Notes: generated from the letters alone by a model not told the origin. A stretch of 47,843 nt of DNA from an uncultured Eubacteriales bacterium (GCA_900547955.1 URIR01000012.1:1-47843); one strand, 5' to 3'. Counted from the first letter of the stretch, positions 1 to 9,240 are shown. Made by a program: numbers and translations.

Positions 1-21
1 AAGATAAACGGTTAAGATAGT

Positions 22-77
22 GGCAGGAAGAGCTAAAAAACACCCCCATGGGAAAGCGGGATGTCCTTAACGGAGAA
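22..77 (+). other. attL: left recombination site of the element
   Basis: The outer half (36-47) is chromosomal and reads A-rich then CACCCCC. The central AT is at 48-49. The inner half (50-77) is element DNA. The outer half is an exact 12-base inverted copy of 11888-11899, and the inner half matches the inverted right inner half (11858-11885) at 21 of 28 positions. Positions 1-35 are chromosomal flank with no recognisable gene; one frame has a stop codon at 13-15, which could be the end of an upstream gene. Confidence 0.75.
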
Positions 78-100
78 AACCAAAAACCGAATAGGATAAT

Positions 101-137
101 AAAGATCCATCACGGATAGAATCTGTGATGGATCTTT
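101..137. terminator. Bidirectional intrinsic terminator inside the left end
   Basis: A perfect 13-bp stem (101-113 with 125-137) surrounds an 11-base loop, with an A-rich 5' side and a T-rich 3' side. It probably isolates the element operon from chromosomal transcription, replacing the terminator-like palindrome that the insertion split. Confidence 0.75.
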
Positions 138-180
138 TCTTGTTAACCATTATAAAACCACAATAAACAACTGTAATAGA

Positions 181-209
181 TTGACAGAACGCCAAAAATA
201 TTGTATAAT
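181..209 (+). promoter_or_regulatory. Consensus SigA promoter of the cargo operon
   Basis: A perfect TTGACA (181-186), a 17-base spacer and a perfect TATAAT (204-209). Transcription should start near 216, about 33 bases before the first start codon. A promoter this strong suggests constitutive expression unless a repressor binds; the first gene product is an obvious candidate for that role. Confidence 0.85.
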
Positions 210-248
210 AAAGTAGATTTTTATACCTTTATGTCGAAGGAGGTTCGT

Positions 249-434
249 ATGAACAACGAAGCAGAAAGATGGTGTTCTCTTAAAGAAATTATGGAGCATC
301 TTGGAGTCAGTCGTGATACCGTCCTAACTTGGATTGCAAAGCGTGAAATGCCTGCATCAAAGGTCGGTAGACTTTGGAAGTTTAAGATATCCGAGGTCGA
401 TGCGTGGATAAAAGAAGGTAACGCAGCAGAATAA
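249..434 (+). CDS. Excisionase-family helix-turn-helix protein
   Basis: A 61-aa DNA-binding protein. The pattern around residues 9-56 (SLKEIMEHLGVSRDTVLTWI, then a Lys-rich turn and WKFKISEVDAWI) is the MerR-like winged helix of the excisionase/HTH_17 family. The ATG at 249 follows AAGGAGG (237-243); an upstream in-frame ATG at 201 overlaps the -10 box and cannot be used from this promoter. It is the first gene of an operon, 22 bases before the 918-aa gene. The family includes recombination directionality factors and small transcription regulators. Its place in front of the helicase genes rather than beside the recombinase favours control of the cargo operon, but an Xis role is equally open. 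Confidence 0.8.
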   Translation: MNNEAERWCSLKEIMEHLGVSRDTVLTWIAKREMPASKVGRLWKFKISEVDAWIKEGNAAE

Positions 435-456
435 CAATCATTATTAGGAGGATCTC

Positions 457-3213
457 GTGAAAGAGTTGTTACCAAAGATAAGCGAAGCAATGAATGAAAC
501 TTTTGTCGGCAACTATGTGTTTTCCGACGAGGAATTAGCGCGTGTATATGACTTTACAGGCTGCTTGCTTCGCAACTATGATGGCGGTTGGGGGAACAGC
601 ATATCGCAAGGATATGATGAACTCGTCTTTGTTGCTATGGTGAATGCCGTAAAAACTTGGAAGTCAGAAGAGGATACCTTTTGGGATTGTATCTATAAAA
701 AGTTGATCGGCTCGTATGGCTCACAGAAAATATATACATATCTCACGAGTGTAATTGACAGGCTCGGAAAACGTGGCAAAATCATGTATTTGTCAGGTTG
801 TACGAAACGCTATTACGCCACTATTTTAGCGCACGCATTCGCTCCGCTCAACTCTACGGAATCCTTTTTGGAATTGTGTTGGAATCTGTATTCCGAGGAT
901 ATGAATTTTACATATACGAAGAACGATGACACATTTGCTCTCGTTGCTGAGGAGCTTAAGAGAACCTTCTCTTATGAGAAATCTTTGGAGGATGACCTCA
1001 AGCTTGGTAGTGGTGTATATTCTTTGCGTGCCGGAATCAAGCGAATGGCAATCGACAGTCCTGAAGAAATAGTCAAGTATATCGAAGGCACAATCTCCTT
1101 GTTGGACAGGGTGTTTGGTGGAGAAATCCTTGATAACGACCGATATTATAATATCCTTGTTCGTGATTGGTGGACGGAAAAAGAAAAAAGCTTTGGCGTT
1201 GCCAAACCCAAGAGAAAATCATATGAACGAGCAATAACCGATTACTCAACGATTCGGCCTAAATATAGCTATAACGGCAAACAAGCTATTTTGACAATAC
1301 CAAGTATTCGTCTGAAAAACAATTTTTACGATATGCCTCTTCTGAATATTTATCGTAACGGAGAGCTTGTTGACCAAAGAGAAATGTACACATTCGGTTC
1401 GGGTCTTACCATGGCAACAAAGGAACTGTCTTTGTTCGCAGACAATCTCGTTTTTGAGGATGGCATAATAGATTGCATCTTGGAGATCGTGCATTGCGGA
1501 GATGTCATTTACAACTCAAAGACAAGCTTGTTTCGAGAGTATGTTGTCTTTAGAGATTATAGGGAAATCTTGCAAGAGGAATGTCTTCCCGGAAACTACA
1601 TATTGTTCGCGCCTAAATTAGAGGAGTTCTCGGCACATCCCGAAAGTATAAAAAAAGTTTCAGGTGAACCAAATTTGTATATTCTTCAGGCACAAGAGGG
1701 TGAACTGTTACAAAGTTCGAAGCGAACGGTTTTCTTCGTAGTTGAAAAACAGAAACGCAACATAAGAATTACCGCAGATCGAAAGAATAATACAAAGTTT
1801 ATACACGACGGCGAGGAATTTATCGTCATCGATGGTGATTTGCAAGTTGTCGTAAAGTCGGATATTGATATATCTAAATACGGCGTACGTTATGAATCTA
1901 CCGACTTTAAACTGAGTGCGTTCACTTGCGAAGAAAGCGAAGGATATAAAACCTTTTTCATCACGGAACTGCTCAATGTGTGCGAACCGCAGAAAATCAA
2001 TATTTTCAGCTATGCGGATAACAAAATTGAAGCGTCCTACAATGTTGTAAAGTTTAACAGCATAAGCATTACCTACGATAAAAAGCTGTATTTTGATAAG
2101 GAAAACATTGGTACAGTGCGCTTCCATACGGAAAAATACGATAAAATCATATCGTTTGATATCAACCAAGGCAATGTTGTGATTCCGTTTGATGATGGCG
2201 ATATCGTTCTTTCTCCGCCCGTGTTAAGATGGAAATTTGGCGATAGCGAATTTTCATCGCAGTACGGAGAGGATTTGTGGTATAGGAATTATTCCAATTC
2301 AGCAGAGCTTATTATTGATTTGCCTACAGAAATGGGATACCAAGTGTTCTTGGATAACAACACTGTTTTGTCCGACAGCGCAGCATTCAATTCATTTAAG
2401 CTTGGCGAAACTCTCTGGTCTATGCTGCAAGATGGTAGGAATGAAATTATCGTATTCGTAAAAGTTGAGGATATCGCTGTTATTCCTATCTTAACAGTTT
2501 GCTTGAAGGAAAAACTCAAATTCTCGCCTTTTGTAATAAGCGGAAAAGAGATGCTGTGGGATGTGGGCAAATCTTTTGTTGGCGATTCCACGCCAAAATT
2601 CAGAATCTCTTTCTGTGAGAATGATACAGTAAAGCATAGCTTCGACGTCAGCGAAACCATCGATGAAAACTATAAGAGTAGATACTTCTCATTAGCTGAG
2701 CTTGAAATAGGTATTTATGATGTTACCGTTGATTTGATGAAGCGAGTTGGATTTATCGAAAAGCCTCTCCGCTTATTCGAGCAACAAGTGGTGTTTGGCG
2801 ATATCAACAAGATTCGCTTCAAGGGCAAAAGTCTGCGCTTTGAAAAGGTAATGCTAACAGGCAAGGCTTCGTATGAGGAAATCAAGCCCTTCTTTGTGGA
2901 TCACCTTTGGTATATAGGAGAGTTTGACGGCTGTCATTATTATACTGGAAGTGCCTATATTATCAATCGTGATGGTTGGAAAACCTATTTGAACACCATG
3001 GCAAACAGCGAAGGAACATACGATGATATCAATCCAATAAGACTCGAACTCAGGAGCGAAAATTCTTGTTTCATCGTTGCCGGTGTTAATCCCGACGATA
3101 TGGACGACTTCTTAGGTGAATTCACTCTTGACACCAAAAACAGAATTAGCAATTTTAATAGAAATACGAGAGGAATTGATTATTTCCTATTTAGCACCGA
3201 GGAGGTGAAATAG
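457..3213 (+). CDS. Large protein of unknown family, partner of the DUF1998 helicase (DruH-like?)
   Basis: A 918-aa protein that I do not recognise by motif. The start is GTG, with TAGGAGGA ending 4 bases upstream; the next ATG, at 490, has no such site. The first roughly 250 residues read as mainly helical and rich in aromatic residues. From about residue 270 on, the sequence alternates short hydrophobic strands with turns, suggesting several beta-sandwich units. There is no Walker motif, nuclease signature, zinc knuckle, signal peptide or membrane segment. The stop lies one base before the start of the helicase gene, so the two are co-translated and very likely work together. A large protein of unknown function directly before a DUF1998 helicase is the layout of Druantia type III (DruH-DruE). 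Assignment to DruH rests on context only. Confidence 0.55.
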   Translation: MKELLPKISEAMNETFVGNYVFSDEELARVYDFTGCLLRNYDGGWGNSISQGYDELVFVAMVNAVKTWKSEEDTFWDCIYKKLIGSYGSQKIYTYLTSVIDRLGKRGKIMYLSGCTKRYYATILAHAFAPLNSTESFLELCWNLYSEDMNFTYTKNDDTFALVAEELKRTFSYEKSLEDDLKLGSGVYSLRAGIKRMAIDSPEEIVKYIEGTISLLDRVFGGEILDNDRYYNILVRDWWTEKEKSFGVAKPKRKSYERAITDYSTIRPKYSYNGKQAILTIPSIRLKNNFYDMPLLNIYRNGELVDQREMYTFGSGLTMATKELSLFADNLVFEDGIIDCILEIVHCGDVIYNSKTSLFREYVVFRDYREILQEECLPGNYILFAPKLEEFSAHPESIKKVSGEPNLYILQAQEGELLQSSKRTVFFVVEKQKRNIRITADRKNNTKFIHDGEEFIVIDGDLQVVVKSDIDISKYGVRYESTDFKLSAFTCEESEGYKTFFITELLNVCEPQKINIFSYADNKIEASYNVVKFNSISITYDKKLYFDKENIGTVRFHTEKYDKIISFDINQGNVVIPFDDGDIVLSPPVLRWKFGDSEFSSQYGEDLWYRNYSNSAELIIDLPTEMGYQVFLDNNTVLSDSAAFNSFKLGETLWSMLQDGRNEIIVFVKVEDIAVIPILTVCLKEKLKFSPFVISGKEMLWDVGKSFVGDSTPKFRISFCENDTVKHSFDVSETIDENYKSRYFSLAELEIGIYDVTVDLMKRVGFIEKPLRLFEQQVVFGDINKIRFKGKSLRFEKVMLTGKASYEEIKPFFVDHLWYIGEFDGCHYYTGSAYIINRDGWKTYLNTMANSEGTYDDINPIRLELRSENSCFIVAGVNPDDMDDFLGEFTLDTKNRISNFNRNTRGIDYFLFSTEEVK

Positions 3214-3214
3214 A

Positions 3215-6200
3215 ATGTTCAATCCGGCTAAAGCATCATCAAACATAAAAGAAGAATTTATAGACTACATAGCGACAACGCATGCGTTTGCGAATCCTTC
3301 TTTACAAGAGCAGTTTGTAAAAGAGTTAAGGGCGAATATTGCTCGCGGCCCATTGCTTGAAATTAAAGATGTATTTAAGAGCGGCAAATCAATCGAAGAA
3401 ATGATTGAGGATGCAGATTGTCCTCTTTCTCCGCTGTTCAGAGAGCTTGAAGCAGGCAAGCCGAACGATAAGTTACATAAGCACAAACTTCCGATAACTC
3501 GTAACTTGTATCTGCATCAGGAAAAAGCAATTCGTGCTATCGTTGGTGGAAATAACGCAGTTGTTTCTACCGGTACAGGTAGTGGTAAAACGAACTGCTT
3601 CTTAATTCCCGTATTAAATGAACTGTTACGAGAAAAGGAGCAAGGTACGCTCGGCAAAGGTGTTCGTGCATTATTCATTTATCCGATGAATGCTCTCGCA
3701 AACGACCAAATGAAGAATATCAGGGAGATCTTGATGTGCTATCCTGATATAACCTTCGGCGCATATAATGGCGGCACAGAAAATGATGAAGAAAGTGCTA
3801 TTGCCGTATATGAAGCCATGTTTGCAAAAGAAAAAGTGCCTGAGCTTCGCCATAGATTGCCTAACGAAATTCTATCTCGTGACGAGATGAAGAAGAATCC
3901 TCCGAACATCTTGTTTACCAACTATGCGATGCTCGAGCATTTGCTGCTGCGTCCAAAGGATGACGTCTTGTTTTCCAATGCGGATTTCAGATTCGTTGTT
4001 TTAGATGAGGCGCACATATACACAGGTGCGACCGGTATCGAGACATCAATCCTTCTTCGTAGACTGAAAGCAAGAATTTCGGCTACTAAGGATACACGCT
4101 TTATTTTAACGAGTGCTACCTTGGGTAGTGATAGCAGCGTAGACGATGATATTATCACCTTTGCAGAGAACCTCTGTGGTGTAAGCTTTGACAAGAAGTA
4201 TATTATCAGAGCCGAACGAGAGCCGTATGTTCCTAATGCCACAATCATAAAATATCCAAACGAGCTATATGAAAAGTTAGCGGATGGCGAAAATTTTGTG
4301 TGGCAGGTTCTGAATGATTACGGATTTAATGTTGATAAAGCAACTGACGAAAAAGAACTTCTGTATGATTTCTTGCTGACCTCTGATCTATACCATGCAT
4401 TGCGCCTACGCCTTGGCGGTATTTGCGAGTTATCCGAGATCGGTGAGAAGCTATCTGTTAGTATGGATGTAGCAATTGCGTTCATTTCGCTTTGCACTCG
4501 CGCACAAAAGAACAAAAAATCCTTGATTGATGCAAGATATCACTTCTTTATTCGTAGCCTTGAAGGTTGTTATATTACATTGAACGGCGATAAGCGTTTG
4601 TTCTTGAATCGCCAAAGAACCTATTGGGAGAATGGCAAGGAGTCTGCCGTATTTGAAGCGGCTGTTTGCGATGATTGCGGAAGAATTGCACTGGTCGGCA
4701 AAATTGAAAGTCGCAGATTGGTTCAGGCAAGCAATCTTGAGGAAGAAGTCGAATATTACTATCTCGATGCCGATGATAATGTCGATATTGAAGATGATGA
4801 CATTGAGGACGAAACCGACGGAAAGAAAGAAGTGTTCTATCTCTGTCCTATCTGCGGAGCAATTGTTGCCGAAAATGAGATTCATAATCTGCCTTGCGAT
4901 TGCGGCAAGGAAAACTATATCAAGGTCATTAAGGCAAAAATCCTAAAAATAGGAGCGAGATGCGGAAACTGTCACACGGGTCATTATAAGAGATTATATC
5001 TTGGTAACGATGCAGCAACGGCTGTTTTGGCAACCTCTCTGTATGAAGAACTTCCCGAAATCGAATATGTTGAAAGCGAGGAACAAACCAAAGCTAAAAA
5101 TATTTTCGCAAGGGCGGCAACTGCAAACAAAAAGGTCGCAAGAAAGACCGGCAGACAGTTCTTGGCTTTCTCCGATAGTAGACAAGAAGCAGCTAAGTTT
5201 GCGTGTTATTTAGGTAAGAGTTATAACGAATTCTTGCGTAGACGTGGCATCTGTCGCATTATTGCAGAAAGGAAAGCCGAGATTGTCGCTCACGAATATA
5301 CGATATCCGATTTCGTCACTTTGCTTACAAATTATTTCACAGCAAAGAAAAGCTTTGCAAAGAGTAATTCGGATGAAAGCAATCTTACACTTGATAGTCG
5401 TAAGAACGCTTGGGTTGCACTTCTCAACGAATTGGCTCGATATAACTCTACCACCTCGCTTACTGCGTTAGGTCAAATACAATTCGAGTATAAAGGTAAT
5501 ACGCCGGAAATTGTTGAAAGCATTGCGGAGTTGTATAATGCTGATCCTGTTTCGGTAAAGGCATTGCTCGATTTGTTAATCTTCGAAATCGTTAAAATGG
5601 GCGCAATATACACAGACTCCGATAGTGATATTGATGATAATGACCGAGAATACATATTCTTTACTCCGTCGCAGAGATTCGTTGCTTTTATGCAATCACC
5701 CGAAAGAAAGAGAGCAACGGTATCAAATTGGATGCCTAAAAGCAAGAGCAATGGAAACGGATACTATAAATCTAACCGTCTGTATTATGTTTGCTCCACG
5801 CTTGGTATATCCGAGGATCGTGCGATAGAATTTTTAACGCAGTACTTTGAGTATCTTTCCGATCCCGAATGCGGCAATCCGTATTGTATGGATGATCTAA
5901 ATAAAGATGGAACTTACGTGCTTCGTGCAAAGCATTTTGTCGTAAAGATCAACGGCTCTCCCGATGCACATTGGTATCGTTGTAAAAAATGCGGTAAGAT
6001 CACACAGTTCAATTTAGGTCATTGTCCTTCTGTCAGATGCGAAGGAAAGCTCGCTGAAATCTTGCCCGACGATATTACGAGAAATAACCATTTCGCAAAG
6101 CTGTATATGAGCGATAGAATGTCCCCGTTGCTCATCAAAGAGCATACTGCACAGCTCAGTAAAAAAGAGAGCGCCGAATATCAGGAGCAGTTTATTAAAA

Positions 6201-8065
6201 AGGAAATCAATGCGCTTTCTTGCTCCACCACCTTCGAAATGGGTGTTGACGTTGGTGACCTTGAAACTGTATTTTTGCGAGATGTTCCACCTTTGCCGTC
6301 CAACTACGCACAGCGTGCCGGACGTGCAGGTCGAAGTCTTGATGCGGCGGCGTTTGTGCTAACATTTGCAAAGTTAAGTTCTCACGACTTGGCATTTTTC
6401 AAAGATCCTAAGCGAATGATTGGTGGAACGATACTTCCTCCGTTGTTTAAGGTGGATAATGAGAAGATAGTTCGAAGGCATATTTATGCGGTTGCTTTGA
6501 GCATATATTTTGCGGATCATGAGGATCAATACAACCACAACGATGCGGATAAGTTTATAAACCAAAAGGGATATGAGGGATTCATTGAGTGGATTAATGG
6601 ACATCCTCAAAGACTTTTGGATATGCTGAAGGTATCTATTCCCGATCTTGATAATTTGCATAAGCGTCTCGGTATTGATGATTTCTCTTGGATTGAAGAA
6701 TTCAGCGGCACCGAAGGAGTGTTCACGCAGCTGATTCAGGAATATGAAACCAACATTCAAAATTTTGAAAAGTTAATCAAGCAATTAAAGAGAGAAAACG
6801 ATTTGACCAAAGCGGCTATGTGCGAAAGAAAGCTTCAGCATTATAAGAAAAACAAGCTGATTGATTTCTTGGCTCGTGGTAATATACTGCCAAGATACGG
6901 TTTCCCCGTTAATACAGTTGAGCTACAGCAAAATACAACCGCAAACAATGTTTCCAAGTTGAGGTTGAGCAGAGATTTGCAGATTGCAATAGCTGAATAC
7001 GCGCCTTCCTCTGAGGTTGTCGCCGACGGCAGGCTATATACGAGCCGTTATATCAAGAAATCTGCAACAGGCAAAGATAAGCAGGATTGGTACACGGGAT
7101 ATATCGGAGTGTGCCGAAATAAAGATTGCAACACTGTAAATTACAGCATCACCCCCATTACAAGCGAAGGAATTCCTTGTTCGGCTTGCGGCAGAAAGTT
7201 GTTTAAGATGGACTTCTATGAGAGTATCGAGCCTCGTTCCGGATTTGTTGCCGAGCGACAGGATAGAGATGTTCCTATGACTCGTCAGGAAAAGAATTAT
7301 CGTTCTGAGGATTATTACATCGGAAATGTTGCCGCAAGAACGATAGATAAGCATAGGTATCTGTTTAACTCAATAGAAATTCAGGTTGAATCCACAACCA
7401 ACGACTCCTTGATGGTTAAATCCGTTAGTAACTTCTATGTTTGTCCTCTCTGCGGTTACGCCGTAGCAGAGGATGAAGGTATTGGCGAAAAAGAGATTGA
7501 AAAGCAGATGCGTGATGGAGCTTTGTCCGTAACGACAACGAAATCTCACGAAAGCTTGTATGGACAGTATAACTGTAATTGTCATGAACTTGTTCGTCGC
7601 TCTCTCCATCATGAATTCAAAACCGATGTTGCTAAAATATCCTTCAAGTGCAACACATCCGACTATAATACAATGGTGTCGGTAATGTATGCGATCTTGA
7701 ATGCGATGGCAAAAGATCTGAATATTGAAAGACGAGATATTAAGGCGTGCTTATCAGCCAAACTCATTAATGGAATTTTAGATTTCTCTATCGTTATTTA
7801 CGACTCCGTTCCCGGCGGTGCTGGTCACTCAAGAAGATTGGTAACCAAGGACGGAAAAATGCTGCATAGCATCTTCATGTCGGCGTTGAGATCGATGAGT
7901 GAATGTAATTGCGAACCGTCGTGCTATAACTGCTTGCGTAGTTACGAAAATCAAAAGATTCACGATTTGCTCGACAGAAAATTAGCAATTGAGTTCTTGC
8001 AACAATTTGTAGGATCGGTTGAAACAGTAGAGGAAGATGAGATTTCTGTTTTGATACCATTCTAA
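3215..8065 (+). CDS. DEAD/DEAH helicase with zinc knuckles and DUF1998 C-terminus (DruE-like)
   Basis: A 1616-aa superfamily 2 helicase. Visible motifs are Walker A STGTGSGKT (118-126), DEAH (264-267), SAT (300-302), FSDSRQEA (652-659), MGVD (1009-1012) and QRAGRAGR (1033-1040). Between the two lobes is an insertion with Cys pairs at 485/488, 544/547 and 583/586, plus an acidic stretch near 525-535. More Cys pairs follow before the second lobe and around residue 1300. The end carries the DUF1998 signature YDSVPGGAGH (about 1527-1536) and the cluster C1564-x-C1566-x3-C1570-x2-C1573, as in MrfA- and DruE-type helicases. Such proteins translocate on nucleic acid. The ATG follows GAGGAGGTG. Druantia type III is the closest known layout; DISARM is unlikely because its helicase and DUF1998 are on separate proteins beside a methylase. 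It ends the cargo operon. Confidence 0.8.
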   Translation: MFNPAKASSNIKEEFIDYIATTHAFANPSLQEQFVKELRANIARGPLLEIKDVFKSGKSIEEMIEDADCPLSPLFRELEAGKPNDKLHKHKLPITRNLYLHQEKAIRAIVGGNNAVVSTGTGSGKTNCFLIPVLNELLREKEQGTLGKGVRALFIYPMNALANDQMKNIREILMCYPDITFGAYNGGTENDEESAIAVYEAMFAKEKVPELRHRLPNEILSRDEMKKNPPNILFTNYAMLEHLLLRPKDDVLFSNADFRFVVLDEAHIYTGATGIETSILLRRLKARISATKDTRFILTSATLGSDSSVDDDIITFAENLCGVSFDKKYIIRAEREPYVPNATIIKYPNELYEKLADGENFVWQVLNDYGFNVDKATDEKELLYDFLLTSDLYHALRLRLGGICELSEIGEKLSVSMDVAIAFISLCTRAQKNKKSLIDARYHFFIRSLEGCYITLNGDKRLFLNRQRTYWENGKESAVFEAAVCDDCGRIALVGKIESRRLVQASNLEEEVEYYYLDADDNVDIEDDDIEDETDGKKEVFYLCPICGAIVAENEIHNLPCDCGKENYIKVIKAKILKIGARCGNCHTGHYKRLYLGNDAATAVLATSLYEELPEIEYVESEEQTKAKNIFARAATANKKVARKTGRQFLAFSDSRQEAAKFACYLGKSYNEFLRRRGICRIIAERKAEIVAHEYTISDFVTLLTNYFTAKKSFAKSNSDESNLTLDSRKNAWVALLNELARYNSTTSLTALGQIQFEYKGNTPEIVESIAELYNADPVSVKALLDLLIFEIVKMGAIYTDSDSDIDDNDREYIFFTPSQRFVAFMQSPERKRATVSNWMPKSKSNGNGYYKSNRLYYVCSTLGISEDRAIEFLTQYFEYLSDPECGNPYCMDDLNKDGTYVLRAKHFVVKINGSPDAHWYRCKKCGKITQFNLGHCPSVRCEGKLAEILPDDITRNNHFAKLYMSDRMSPLLIKEHTAQLSKKESAEYQEQFIKKEINALSCSTTFEMGVDVGDLETVFLRDVPPLPSNYAQRAGRAGRSLDAAAFVLTFAKLSSHDLAFFKDPKRMIGGTILPPLFKVDNEKIVRRHIYAVALSIYFADHEDQYNHNDADKFINQKGYEGFIEWINGHPQRLLDMLKVSIPDLDNLHKRLGIDDFSWIEEFSGTEGVFTQLIQEYETNIQNFEKLIKQLKRENDLTKAAMCERKLQHYKKNKLIDFLARGNILPRYGFPVNTVELQQNTTANNVSKLRLSRDLQIAIAEYAPSSEVVADGRLYTSRYIKKSATGKDKQDWYTGYIGVCRNKDCNTVNYSITPITSEGIPCSACGRKLFKMDFYESIEPRSGFVAERQDRDVPMTRQEKNYRSEDYYIGNVAARTIDKHRYLFNSIEIQVESTTNDSLMVKSVSNFYVCPLCGYAVAEDEGIGEKEIEKQMRDGALSVTTTKSHESLYGQYNCNCHELVRRSLHHEFKTDVAKISFKCNTSDYNTMVSVMYAILNAMAKDLNIERRDIKACLSAKLINGILDFSIVIYDSVPGGAGHSRRLVTKDGKMLHSIFMSALRSMSECNCEPSCYNCLRSYENQKIHDLLDRKLAIEFLQQFVGSVETVEEDEISVLIPF

Positions 8066-8068
8066 CTA

Positions 8069-8117
8069 AGAAGCAAATGCTCCCCATTCAAATTGGGAAG
8101 TATTTGCTTCTATGTTT
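8069..8117 (+). terminator. Terminator of the cargo operon
   Basis: A 10-bp outer stem (8069-8078 with 8102-8111) continues into an imperfect inner C-rich/G-rich stem, followed by TATGTTTT. It begins 4 bases after the helicase stop codon. Confidence 0.75.
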
Positions 8118-8180
8118 TAAAAATGTAAAGACTATTAAAATGAGAATTATATCCACTACACCAAACCTATTCACCCTACC

Positions 8181-8210
8181 TTGACAAAAGTTTCCTGTGT
8201 ATGGTATAAT
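8181..8210 (+). promoter_or_regulatory. Second consensus promoter in the element
   Basis: TTGACA (8181-8186), an 18-base spacer and TATAAT (8205-8210). The transcript should begin near 8217 and enter the structured leader described next. Confidence 0.8.
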
Positions 8211-8216
8211 AAAGTC

Positions 8217-8372
8217 ACCGACAGAGGTCGGATAAGAATTGAATATCAAGTGCCACATATTTTTATTTCATAGTTTTAAGACTCGTACATACATCGGCAC
8301 GGAACATTTTAAGCGAACAATTTTGTTCGCCTATTTGTGTTTCTGTCTCGATGTATGGGCGAGTCTTTTTGT
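8217..8372 (+). ncRNA. Structured leader or small RNA ending in a terminator-like hairpin
   Basis: From the predicted start near 8217 the RNA can form a 5-bp hairpin (8218-8222 with 8227-8231). It can also form a long-range stem of 8 bp (8278-8285 with 8360-8367) plus 9 bp (8288-8296 with 8349-8357). A 7-bp hairpin (8313-8319 with 8324-8330) lies inside that stem. The closing stem is followed by a T-rich run with one G interruption. It could be a free small RNA of about 150 nt, or an attenuator for the winged-helix gene at 8465. No known riboswitch class was recognised. Confidence 0.45.
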
Positions 8373-8464
8373 TTTGCTCTCGCCTTGATTACATAAAAAT
8401 CGAAAGGTGGAATGCAGATGGTTGTATCAAAATTCAGAATCAACACAAACGAAAGGAGGATCGG

Positions 8465-8752
8465 ATGCAACACAAAAATTTCTTTATGGTTCCAAACCGT
8501 ATCTTTGATTTAGAACTGAAGCCGAGAGACTTCACCGTGTATTGCTGTTTGCTTCGGCATAGCGATAGCAGGGATGGCTCCTGCTTTCCATCACGGAGAG
8601 TCATCGCAAAGGAGTGCGGTATGGATAGGAAAACCGTTGACTCTGCGATTGATAATCTCTCGTCCCTCGGTCTTGTAAAAAAGATTCAGAGGCACCGTGA
8701 GGACGGAACGAGAACGAGCAATCTCTACTACGTGGCAAACCTTTTGGAGTAG
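8465..8752 (+). CDS. Winged-helix protein, replisome-organiser-like HTH domain
   Basis: A 95-aa protein made almost entirely of one winged helix-turn-helix domain. Near the start lies FFMVPNRIFDLELKPRDFTVYC, shortened here to its key parts: an N-terminal FxxVPN segment, a helix, then CFPSRRVIAKECGMDRKTV (recognition helix) and LVKKIQRHREDGTRTSNLY (wing). This is the HTH_36 type found at the N-terminus of Firmicutes replication initiators and many mobile-element proteins. The ATG at 8465 follows AAAGGAGG (8452-8459). Another ATG at 8412 after AAAGGTGG opens a short overlapping frame of about 33 codons that could be a leader peptide. Full initiators are longer, so this is a stand-alone domain or a truncated initiator. 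Its role in the element is unknown. Confidence 0.7.
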   Translation: MQHKNFFMVPNRIFDLELKPRDFTVYCCLLRHSDSRDGSCFPSRRVIAKECGMDRKTVDSAIDNLSSLGLVKKIQRHREDGTRTSNLYYVANLLE

Positions 8753-9240
8753 AGGAAATCTTTCATCGGGATAGTGTTAGAATTTCCTATCAAAAAGAAA
8801 ACCCATAGAACAAAATCCAGGAATTACTACAACAGAAAAAGAAAGAGTAGATAGTAGCCACACATCCCCCCGTGTGTCGCCCACAGACCGCCTGTGTGCC
8901 GAGGAACTCAGAGATGCGAGGAAACACTCGATGAAAAAGAAAAACGCCTGTTTGAGGCGATTTGAGGGAAATTTTCGGAAGAAGATTACAAGGCAGATTC
9001 GGAACTTTTCCATGGGTCGAAAAGCAAGCAGGAGAAAGCAACGGCACCTAAAGGAGCCGCTGCGGTTCACATCGGACGGCAATGCCGACCGAAGAACGGC
9101 GTGGTTACGGCTTTTTCAGAGATTTGCATCGTTGCAGCGATTCGGGGTTGCAGGGTGCACCTGTTTCAGATTTTGGCATCAAAAACAGGGCTGCTGATAC
9201 AAAAAATACCGAAACAATGGGAGTTATACACAATAAAATA
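8753..9240. other. Stretch without a convincing gene
   Basis: About 490 bases. Frames of up to 107 codons are open (for example 8874-9197), but none has a good ribosome-binding site or a recognisable product, and their Arg/Cys-rich composition looks like out-of-frame reading. The DNA may be a decayed remnant of a longer replication or mobilisation gene that once followed the winged-helix domain. The only structure seen is the palindrome at 9072-9092. Confidence 0.5.
9072..9092. repeat. 21-bp near-perfect palindrome
   Basis: Nine of ten base pairs match around a single central base (arms TCGGACGGCA and TGCCGACCGA). It could be a binding site for one of the element's small DNA-binding proteins. 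No function is established. Confidence 0.45.

Noticed and set aside
3215..8065. DISARM or type III restriction assignment of the helicase
   Set aside because: No methyltransferase, phospholipase-D protein or separate DUF1998 protein is present; helicase and DUF1998 are in one chain.
8874..9197. 107-aa Arg/Cys-rich reading frame
   Set aside because: It has no ribosome-binding site and no recognisable sequence; it overlaps other open frames and looks like non-coding or decayed DNA.
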